From the NCBI RefSeq assembly GCF_025370935.1, contig NC_133483.1, forward strand, positions 3,775,959 to 3,839,958: a DNA stretch of 64,000 nt. The letters run 5' to 3'. The notes under the pieces are model-generated. The model ran no database searches, had not been told where the DNA came from, and worked only from the letters and a program-made list of their open reading frames with translations. This document shows, piece by piece, positions 25,201-37,200 of the stretch; positions within the stretch are counted from its first letter, which is position 1, and every line of letters begins with the position of its first letter. The position numbers were made by a program, and so were the translations under genes. The stretch is from Choristoneura fumiferana (lineage: Eukaryota > Arthropoda > Insecta > Lepidoptera > Tortricidae).

Positions 25201-28200
25201 GGTTAATTCCCCGAGAAGCTCTGTGATTTAATTTTTTCAAATAAACTTTACCTATTATATATGGAACTTTGATAAATAAATGAACATGTCAGTTCCAACA
25301 GAAATTTCAAATTAAATCGCGGAAGTGAATTTCGAAAAACTCACGAAGTATGCTAAGTATTGTAGGGCTTTTATGACTCAATAAAAACTTACTCATAAAG
25401 TTATATGATAATAAAAACTCTTTGTTACTCACCATGAAACTTTCTAACCGATTTATGTAATTTCAGGTTATTTCGTCAGATCGCAACCGCTGTTTATTAT
25501 TGCCATATACATAAAATCTGCCATAGGGATTTGAAATTGGAGAATGTCTTGCTTGACGACACCGGTAGTGCCAAGGTTAGTAGCGCTTTCACTTTCACAG
25601 CCGTTAAATAAATTAGCTGTCTCTTTTCAGCCTTTGCTGGAGATAGACCTATTCTCAAAATGCTCAACACACCATTATTACAATTGCTTCGCATCCAAAT
25701 GCTGGTTTTCTCGCAATGTTTTTCTTCACCGAATATAAATACTTAAACCGCCGACATTGTCATTCCAAAGTTCAATATCTCAAAAATGGTTAAACCGATT
25801 CTAATGAAATATAGCTAAGGACCACCGCAAGAAAACTAGGTTTCTCCTAAAAAAACTAGATTGAAATCGGTTCATCCGTTTGAGAGCTACGATGCCACAG
25901 ACAAACAGATAGACATTGGCGTCGAACTTGTAACGGCCCTCTTTTTGCGGCGGTGGTTTTAAACCAATGTTAAAATCATAAATGTAATTTCGCACTCATA
26001 TTTCGAAAAACGCAAAGATGGCTTTTAACGATGGCCTAGTGGTCAGAGAACCTGACTACGAAGCTTGAGGTCCCGGGTCAGATTCCCGTGTCGGGGCAGA
26101 TATTTGTATGAAAAATACGAATGTTTGTTCTCGGGTCTTGGGTGTTTAACATGTATTTAAGGATGTATCTATCTATATAATTATATTTATCTGTTCCCAT
26201 AACACAAGCTTTGCTAAGCTTACTTTGGGACTAGGTCAATTGGTGTGAATTGTCCTGTGATATAAAAAAAATAAAAAATTGTGAAATAAAAAATGTACCC
26301 GTCATTTAATTGATGATTATATTGTCAACAGATTGCTGATTTCGGTCTTTCGAACGTTTTTAAAGAGACTTCTTTGCTATCCACGTTCTGCGGGTCACCT
26401 TTATATGCATCGCCCGAAATTGTCAAAGGAACGCCTTACATAGGCCCCGAGGTAAGTTTACACCACAAAAACCTCAAGCACCAATTTATCCCTAATTTCA
26501 AAGTCAAAGTCGAAATATTTTCATTCAATTTAGTTAGATGAAAAAAAATTCAAATCGTTCGGGTTCGATTCCCGAGCTGAGAACAAGTTTCACTTAAATG
26601 TTTAAATGGAGTTTTTCTTGTTACTAAAATCTATGACATTGTTCCTAACAACAGATCTTCGTATGTCTTATAGTTTCAGACTTTCCCATACTAACCGTTC
26701 TGAATGTTACACCCTGTATAAGTTAATGTGTCTACTCCAATATTTATTCATGATATACTTTTATATTCTCTAAAAACGATTTAATGTTTATTATCGGTTA
26801 CCGGTAACGGTTTTTATACATATCAGGTATAACCGCTCTTAATTGACTCAAAAAAATACGTGTCCATTGTTTTCTGACAGTCTGATCGACTATTTTTTTT
26901 TTTTTTTTTTTAAGAAACTAGTCCATTGTTGTCTTTGGTTGTATATTATTGTTTTTATATTGTATCTGGTGGTGGTAGTGTTGTAACCGAAGTTTTTTCT
27001 TTGTTTTAGGTCGACTGCTGGTCGCTGGGGGTCCTTCTGTACACTCTAGTCTACGGTGCCATGCCTTTCGACGGCTCTAACTTTAAACGGTTGGTGCGAC
27101 AAATCAGCAACGGGGATTACTATGAACCCAAAAATCCATCAAGTGAGATATTTTTATTATTTAGTAGTCATTTTAAATTATGTATTATAATTTAATATTA
27201 ACTGGTAGATCTTTTTTGTAATATGACGTGTTATTTTTGACTTCCGTTAACTTTTTAGAAAACAACTAACATGTTTTTCTGTGACATGAAATTGACGTGA
27301 CATATGAGAGAGGCATAAAAAAACTCACTTTAGCTAAATAATTATGTAAATTAAAAACATTTAAAGTAGTGGACTTTTATAAAAACATAAATTGAGTATC
27401 TTCAGTGTTTTATTGCGCATAATTAATTATCTTAATTCTTGATTATTTTTTAAACAGTAAGATTTAGGCTACAGTGTCTTAAAGAAATCAACTTCATTCA
27501 TTCGTTTGCGATCGTATTCATTATCTTTATCCTCGTCTTATACTCGTATGTACTATGTGACAGAAAGAAGTAGTAAAAACGATTGTGATTCCAAGTGTGT
27601 TAGACAAATAGGCCTCTGTTGAAAGGGTACATTCAACAGTTAACGGAAATCAGAAATAACACGGTGTACTATCGTGCATTATATTGTTGCAGCCGCTTCC
27701 CCCCTGATCCGAGACATGCTGACAGTTGACCCTCTCAAGCGTGCCGACATTGCTTACATCTGTGATCATTCGTGAGTATCAAAAAGCTTATTATTTATAC
27801 CTAGTGTTCTAACGAATATTCGCATTCCCATTCGCGAATGATTGTGCGAATAGTTCGCGAATGTGTTTGATATGGAAAATCGAAAATTATTTTAAATTAA
27901 CCATATTAAATTAATTGTATCGTGACTATTTCACTCATAATGCTAACTGCTTTAAACTCGAATGAAAAATCCCAATAAAAATGACTAAATATTTGCCCCC
28001 TTACAGTCCTTTACTGCGAGCTATTTTGTTGGCTTTACTTTAATTGCCATCCTATCAATATTATCTGTACTAAATTTCAAGTCAACCCGTTCATTACAAG
28101 TGGCTAAAACTCGATTTGCCGAGTTTTAAAGACAATTTACACATACGACCATTGCAATTGTATAGATATCATTTAATAATATTGTAAATCTGTTTAAAAA

Positions 28201-31200
28201 AAATATACCTCGTTGAGTTTCTTGCCAGATTCTTCTCAACAGAGGTTTTCCCGAACCGGTGGTAGATTTTTTTTGACATTCATAAGTGCTTGTTATAGCC
28301 TAAATTGAATAAAGATATTTTGACTTTGACTTTGAATGAAATAAACACTTGTAAAAAAAGCTCTTATCTCAAGTAAGTTTTACCGTACCAACCTTCAACT
28401 TAGAAAATGATCAGCATATACTTTTAAAGGTGGGTGAACACCGGGTGCGAGACGTCATGTTTGGAGATGTCAGAGATGCTCGCGGCGGAGACGCCGGTGC
28501 GGCTCGACCTGTTGCTCTCGCTCGCTCCCGCCGCGCCGAACAACTCCGTCGTCGTGCCCAACGAGGTAACACCTCTACTATTAAAGCAGGAGTATTCGCT
28601 TGTCCTTTATTATCCGGACATCTAAGGAGGGGAATGCTCCGTCGGTGTTCTCTGATCGCTAATGGGTATATAGGCGAGCGTGCTTCGCTTACCATCAGGC
28701 GTGATTGTGGTCAAACGCAAGTCTAGGTATTCCTGTGTAAAAAAAAAACAACACAAGACAGAGAAATAGACAAAACGAAGGATAGAATGTGTCATTGTGG
28801 TTGCGGATCGGACACGAGTGCATAATGCTGACTGAAGCGTTAAAACAGTCAAGCGCTGATTTTCAGCCAGTACCGTCGGTGACCCTCGGACTGCTGTACA
28901 GTCAAAAAATGTACGTTTTATTTTTCAAAACGACCGGGTTCGATTCCCGAACTGGGTACAAATGTTTCTTTTCTTGTTACTAAAATCGATGACATGGTTT
29001 CTAAGAACAGATCTTCGTATGTCCTATAGTTTTAGACTTTCCCATACTGACCGATCTAAATGAGCCATCCTGTATACAAGGGTCGCTATCAGCGCCGAAA
29101 CTTCGTAAATCAATATACCTAATATTATAAATATGTTGTGTACAGGGCGAGCTCGGACCGGAAGAGAGCGGGACAGACCTAACAACGTCAGCGTCTATGG
29201 CTACAGTCGAGCCGAGCAACTCCGCTGAAAAAAGGATTCTTGATCTCGTCGCAGGTAAAACACAACGAATAGAACACGTGTAGCACGTTATGTATATGTT
29301 AGTATACGTTAACGTATGTATGTAGTTAACTTGATTCAGTTAGCTGATAAAGGACAGGACACAACTGTTGCGTTGGTTCAACTGGTCACTGTGAACCTGA
29401 CTTTATAATTGGGAAAGATTTGATTGTTTATTGGGCGTGGCTAGGCCAGCGGACATTGATAATACACTGCATTCTTAACGGGAACGGATCGTGTATTGGG
29501 CATTAAGGTGTCCAACTTTTTGAACTGCATTCGTCTGTGTGGGAACACACGGAACTCATTACAAGTAATCACGATCTACAAATATGTCTAATACTAGCTT
29601 TTGCCCGCGGCTCCGCCCGCGTGATATTCGGTTATCGCGCGCTGTTAACTGCCTATGTCACTCTCGGGCCCATAAACTATCTCTATGCCAAAAATGACGT
29701 CGATCCGTCGCTCCGTTACGGCGTGAAAGACGGACAAACACACTTTCGCATTTATGATATAATGTATTTTTGTCTTTTTCCGTTTGCAGAGGGCGGCGAG
29801 GACGCAATAAAGCCGTCTCCCACGCGCACCATCGTGGCGGCCGGCGACAAGCGCAAGCTCGAACTGGCCGCTTCCGCTAGCGGCATGCAGCGGAAGAAGG
29901 ATCGCGCTGCCAGGTAACGGCATTATTGGGCGGACTTACACGGACTAGAGTTAGCTACAGTGCTTTCATTCTAGCATGGTGCGGGTGACAGATGTTTATA
30001 TCACAAACTAGAGACAAACTAACAAAAATGCAACGTTGCCAGCTCAGCAGGTATAAACGCTCTTAAGTGGTATCAAATTTTTGGAGCATTCGCTACTAAT
30101 TCAGGTTTAACGATTTATTTTTTAAAGCTAGATAGTGTAGCGGTCCTAAACGTACGGTCACACCCTCAAACTTTCGCATTTATAATATTAGTAGGTATTA
30201 CTAGGATTTTTGTGTAAAGTGTTGATTGTGTTGCAGTTCTGCGAGCGTCGCGGCCCCGGTGGCGCCCGAGGAAGCGCCCCCAACCCCCGAGTCGCCGCCG
30301 CAGCCCGCCCCCCTGCCCGCTGATCCTGAAGGGGTAAGACCATCATCGGACGTCCACTGTTGGAAATACGCCTTCCCCATAGGCCTCTAGTTGCTTCGGT
30401 TGAAAGCTTCCTGCACCTGTTTAACCAGGTCATCCGTCCATCCATCTCATTGTTGGTCTTACGCGGTCTTGATTCGAGAACTTTTCGTCTCCAATGGTCA
30501 TCTGTGCTCCGTTCTATTCTATATGGCCTGCCTATTGCCACTTCAACGAGGTAATTCGCGGGGTAAGACCGATTTAAAATTATAAGGCAAGTTAAGATAA
30601 ACCAAATTTACGGATACTAGAACACATTTAAAAAAAATGTTTATCTGGGGCTAAGGATGGAACCTCCTCGACGTTTCGTGATGCGTGCTTTACCATATCA
30701 CATATACATACACCAACCCGAGCGTTGGCATATAAAGTAAGGCTAACGAGAAGAGATATGTTATGACACGAGAGAGAAAAAGTGAGAAATACCAATAAAA
30801 ACATATCAAATAAGCAGACAAAAAAGTCAGAACTACCTCACAAGGCTATTTCCAATTATTTATTTTGTCCGCAGGCGGTCCAACCATGTCTAGTCTCCTC
30901 CGCTACCATGACGATATCCCCCGCCCCGCCGGCCCCCGCGCCCGCCGAGCTCGCCAAAGACGCGACGAGAGAAATCGTCAAGGAAACCACCCCTGAAGAA
31001 CCCAAGACGCCGGCGAAGCGGGTTACCGTCAAGAAAAAGACTCCGCCGAAAGCCGAAGAGAAGGCGGAAAAGGCCGAAGACGAGAAGCCGAGTGTCGCTG
31101 CTGCCGCCGATAAACTTACGAATTTGGCCATTACTCAGCCTGCGGCGACGCCTGCGCCCGTGCCTGCTCCGACGACGAAGCCCAAGAAGTTGTCTATACC

Positions 31201-34200
31201 AGGTACAGGGTGTCCATAGGTAGAACTTCGTACTGTCTTTTTTGTCCCAATGCTTTTTGATTATTTTTCTGGTGGCTCATTTGCTGGAGTTGTGGATAAC
31301 GCTCATTTCGAGGCTTAAAAACTCGAACCCTTAAGACTCCAAAGTTTTAAAGACTCGTCTTTATTTATTTGAGAATTAAATTGGCTTATTTCATGCGTAT
31401 GGATGCAAGAAACCGTCTTTGCGGCCTTTGAGTCGTTAAGCCTCGAGAGTCTTTAGGGTTCGAGTCTTTTACCCTCGAAATGAGCGTTTGTCACAACACT
31501 ATTTTGCAAATTAAAGAGCGAACCAGAAAAAGGCTGACTACAAGTCTTGGAAGTGAAGTTGCTAGAATTCTAATAATATGAAAAAACTACGGAACCCTAA
31601 AAATTGTAATACCTACTAACCACAGCTGTTATATTATAATGTATTTAATTTAACTTGCCTTTGGTGCAGGTGGAAACGTCGGTAGTTTCAAAGAGCAGTT
31701 CGAAAGAAGAGCATCCCTCACAGCGGCGCCCGAAGTGAAACGCAACGTCTCTAAACCGGGTCAGTATAAGAGCAGTCACTTTAAGGATACGTACGCACTA
31801 CGCGGTTAGCCGTGCTGTTTTAGCGTGCCATCTCTTTAAAGTAACGCTTGAGAAAGAGACGTGCGCACTCAGACCGCACAGTGCGTGCGTAGCCTTACGG
31901 TAAAGTCTATAATCAACTTGTGAGTAATAATGTAAACTTATCTTTGTTGAACAGTGGTTTCGAAGATAGCTAAGCCGAAAGCGCAGAGCGAAGACCGCGA
32001 GTTACAACCAAAGAGTCCCGACAACGGCACCGTTAGACTGCAACAGATTGGAATCGAGCCGTCGCCGGTAAGAAAAATAAGTTTCTTAGCAATGACCACT
32101 TGTGTACATACATGCGGTACAGTCGCCAGCACCAATAAGTATTGATACGACACTATTTCTCAGGCCGGTGGGTCAGATATTTTTGCATGCGCCGCTGTGG
32201 CACATGCAGGTGACTCCAAACCAAGAAACCAAGGGAGGAAAGGAAGGAAGGAAAGAAAGGGGGGAGGGGGGTTGTTAAACTCCAAACTAGGCTAAGCCTG
32301 TATCTTGGTGGCTTGCGACTGCGATTAATAAGATTAACTAAATGCTAGAACACAGGCCAAGTGCGATTTGGACTCTCGCGCCGAAGGTTTCGCCCGTTTA
32401 AAATCCACGAAAAGAAGTTTGTTTCTATTTCAAAGTATCTATGAAAATAAGCTCAAATTATTTGGACCTTTGTTTGATTGAAAATGTCTAAAAAGTAGCT
32501 CTAAGGGGCTGTTTCACCACCGATTGATTAATTTTAACTGGCTGATAAATGTGATGCCGTCTCCGTCTATTCGAACAAAACAAACAGAGACTGCATCACA
32601 TTTATCCGTCAGTTAAAATTAAACAATGGGTGGTGAACAGTTTTTTGTTTATTTATTCACTCAACATAACAATTACATTATATAAATACATTAAGTCAGA
32701 TCAGCCGTAAGTATTGCACATTGCCAATAAGATACCTGTATATCCTAAGTAAATAATTGTGACGGACAGTCGCACAGCAAAAAAAAACCAAAGAGCTTGA
32801 TTTGGAAATACAATTTTGAATATTTTCGTAGGCACCAGTTGAGGAGCATAATCGCGGCGGCGTCAAGAAGACGGAAAGCGAGCCTAGTCACAGTACACCA
32901 GTCGATGCGTCGGTCATACTGCAGGACGCTAGAAGGTAACAGCACTTGGCTACTACGAAATTCAAAGTTCGTATCGTACCGTCCCTCTCACTCTCGTATT
33001 AAATAACATAAGCGTCAGTGTGACGGCAAGGTACGAAGTTCGAATTTTGCACTTCGTAGGTCCTGATCAGCTCAGTTCGTCTACTCAAATAGATGATGTC
33101 CGATAAAGTCGAACCTTTAAGAGCGTTTATACCTGCTGAGCTGGCATTGCATTTTTGTTAGTTTTTCTCGATTATTCCATAAAAATTGAATGTAAATTAA
33201 AAATGTGGTCTGATAGAACACTTCTTAATCTTTACGTTAATGTGTCTACTCCAATAATTATTCGTGATAGACTTTTATATTCTTTAAAACCGAATTAATG
33301 TTTATTATCGGTTTTTATAGATAATAAAAGTCTATAACGAATAATTATTGGAGTAGACACATTAACTTATATATTAAGAAGTGATCTATCAGACCACATT
33401 TTTAATTTTCATGAATTTTTTATGGAATAATCGAGAAAAACTAACAAAAATGCAATTCCAGCTAAGCAGGTATAAACGCTCTCAAACTTGATAATTATGA
33501 GTCCGCACTACGGTTGGCAAAGCCAAACTTTGTTTTAAAGGTCTTATTCTGCCCTCTTTAGACAAAAGGCGGAATCACGCATGAATTTCGAAAACTCAGA
33601 AGTGCGAGGCCCGGGTTGAAACACATCGTACAAGAGCAGTATAAAAAATGATCCCATGTTTTACAGGAGTCTTCAAAACTCTATGGCGAAGTTGGTTGAG
33701 GAGAAAGTGGGCGAAGAGAACCGCCGTCGCGCCGCTCGTGACATCATCTCTACCGCCATTCGCACAGGTCGGTAAATTATTTATTGAATCAGGCGTTACT
33801 TTGCGGAGATCCATTTTTTTTTATTCGACTGTGTGTGTGCTCCTAGAGGAAGGACTTCAAATTAGTACGATACGTGTCGAGCTAAACTATTAAAGACGTG
33901 CGTTATCAGTTTTTAACCCCCGACGCAAAAAGAGGGGTGTTATAAGTTTGACCGCTATTTGCGTCTCTGTGTGTGTCTGTCTGTGGCACGGTAGCTCTTA
34001 AACGGGTGGATCGATTTGATGCGGCTTTTTTTAATTTGAAAGCAGATTTTCTAGCGATGGTTCTTAGACATGTTTTATCAAAATCGGTTCAGCCTTTTTT
34101 GAGATATTGAACTTTCAAGTGACAAAGTCGGGGGATTTCCAACTTTTTGTTGGTTAGGTTATATTACACTATGAATGAGTGTCGGTAGTTTGATGTTCAA

Positions 34201-37200
34201 ATTGTAACTGTGTTGGCGCAGGCAAGCCCCCGGTGCCTTACGGGCGCTCATCGTCGGCGGGCGTGGCGGCGCTGACGTCTCCGCCGGGGTCGCCGGCCGG
34301 CGCCGCGCCCCGCGTGTTCCGCACCGAGGCGCAGCACCGGGTCGCCGACCACCGCGCCAGGTACATACCTGTGTTACGTTTATTTGCATTTATTTATTTA
34401 AAAAAACCGACATTGAAACTTTTAAAAAGTAAAAAATATTTTTTGGTAAGAAATTCGTTTTTAATACAAGCTTTTTTTTTGCTGACTGTACTTGCGTTGT
34501 CACCCAAACTGCATGAAATTTCACCTGGTACCAATTTGTAAATGCCATTAACCGTTGAAGAGTTCCGTCCTGTGGAGACGATCCTGGCCGGACTACCACG
34601 ATGTCACTACCAAATTATTGTGTTGTCACGCAATTTACATAAGTATGCCAAATTTCAAGACAATCCGACTACTGGAAGTTGATCGAATTTATCTTGCTAG
34701 ATTTGACCCGCACATAGATACATACATTAAACATACATTGCAAGTTAAATAAAAGCTTTTAATTATTTGATACATATGTTACAAATCTCTCAAAATAATA
34801 TTTTTCATTGTGAATGTGACTACCGAGATCTAGTGAATAATGTTTTCGATCATATTTTGTCGTATAAGTTCGTATTTATCTTGTTTCAATTAGCTTAAAT
34901 TAGAAAGCGAGATAAATGCCAAATTTTCCACAAATTACTATGGCAGAACATTACTTACTACATCTGTACGATATAGCGAACCGCTTGTCTCGCCATTCAT
35001 TGAATCATCCGGTTAACGATATTAATATGGCAGGGGCACGTCAGTGGAGCGCATCATCCCGATCAGCGTGTCCGAGGACTCGCCGCCGCCGCCCGCGCCG
35101 CAGACCCGCGCCGCGCCGCCGCCGCTCAGGTAACGCTCATCATTATATCAGCCGTAAGACGTCCACTGTTGGACATAGGCCTCCCCTATAGACTCAGTTG
35201 CTTCGGAAGCGGTCTGCATCCATCGTGAATCTGCGGCTTTAATCAGACGGCTCAGACCGGACGTTTAACGCATGAAATGTTGCTTATCCTCCTGAAGCTC
35301 ACCATATGAATTGACAAAGCAATTAGAATCTAATTGTTTCGAGAATAAAGACAAACTGCCGTCAAACTGCCATGGTGTAAAACAATAGAAAACAAAAGAA
35401 TTTTTACTTTGTTACATTGTCATAGATTCCTAATTTCCTTGAACTTATTGTGTACATTCTATTGCACATTGAGCCGGACGAGGTTATGTGTAGTTACTTA
35501 GAATTTATTTCCGTTGGATTGGGTTTTAATTTTATTTTTGAACAGGTCAAATATTTGTTTTAGTTGATCAAGTGTTCTTGGTTACTTAACCATTTGAAAG
35601 ATTGATAAAATTTCACTCGGCTAAAAAGAAACTTCGAGTATAGATAAATGATAGATTTTTTATTTTATTTATCAAACCTTTTCTGGCAAAACATATTTCT
35701 AAAAATATATATTGATATCTAAAACATGATTCAACAGTTCCTTTCTTCATTTTGTAAAAAAATGATTTTCTTTTCCAAAGTATCTGTCAATTTCCGTGTT
35801 TATAAATGCGTATTTGAGCATTTCCGACGACACTGGTTTCGGTACAACTCGGGAATTATAACATGTCCTCTAGTTTATTTTTTCTATTCTGTGGTCGATA
35901 GTACGCTCATACTCATTAATACGTGTGTAGACGTTTGACATCAACGGAGTCGAGCGCGAGCGCCGCGGAGTCCTGCTCGAGCGCCGGCGAGCCCATCAAG
36001 AAGTCTGCGCGGGAGTTCATCATCCCCATCGCAGTGGAAGGCAAAGGCTACGTCACTCCGCGCCAGCGCAGCCTGGAGCCCGAGCCGCAGGCGCGCCGCC
36101 CGCGTCAGCCCAAGCCGCGTCGCATCAGGTACTCGCGTCACATCACACCAATAGGGAATATGCATGGAACACTAATTTTAACACTAACGATCGCACAACA
36201 ATCCTCGCAGACATTTCTTATGTAACAGAGTGGTCAAGACATGGAACAAACTACCAGAACATGTAGTCTCAGCACTGAATGTGAACCAATTTATGAACCG
36301 GCTAGACCAACACATTTACAATACAAATAATACTTGACCAAGGAACTGCTAGATACAGGCACCTATCAGTTGCTTGCAACTGCCTGCCTGATAATTTATA
36401 TAATAATAATAATAATAAAATAAGCAAGATATGAGCGATTGAAGTTTGTATCTCTTTTCAGAAAAATTAAATTTTGGATAAACTTTCTATGGCCGTCGTA
36501 GCATATGGCGACAAAGTCTATGTCTAGCTGTCTAATTGACAATTTAAAACGTCCATATTTTCGTGTTTCAAAAAAAAAATTATATTAAAAAAAGTAAGAG
36601 TACAACTCCGTTTTTTAAATAATGCAGATATATTTGAATAAAATAAAAAAAATGCTTGCATTTTCTGTATTGGGTAATTTCCTGGGTAAAAAATATATTC
36701 TATTTAATCCGTTAGTTACATTATACCTTAAAAAATGTTTTTGCGATAGTTGTCAACAACGTGAAAACAACATAAATACTTATGTATACAAATAATCGAG
36801 TTTACAAGTATTATTGTATTCATTTATGTTTTGTGCGAATAGTGAATAAATATTTCTATTTCTATTTCTATTTCATTGTATTTAATTTGTGTTTCAGCAG
36901 TATCGTCAGTGGTGGCGAATCCGAGGAAGAAGACGACAATCATATGCACCGTCTTAGGTATGCTTATAATTTTTCATGTTTCCTTTTTAGGGTTCCGTAG
37001 CCAAAATAGCATCGTTAGAAAAATATTACTTAATTTTTTCGTAATGGCTACGGAACCCTATTTGGGGCGTGTCCGTCACGCTCTTGGCAGGTTTTTTTTT
37101 AAATTTGCCTTAAGTAAAATACATAAAAAAATATTGCCGATCTCTAATCTGCGTATAGGAATATCTAAGAAAAAATAGCATTATAACGTTTAATAACATC

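Noticed and set aside
26028..26095. Possible tRNA gene
   Set aside because: Same reason: it is the head of SINE family B, with a second copy at 37712.
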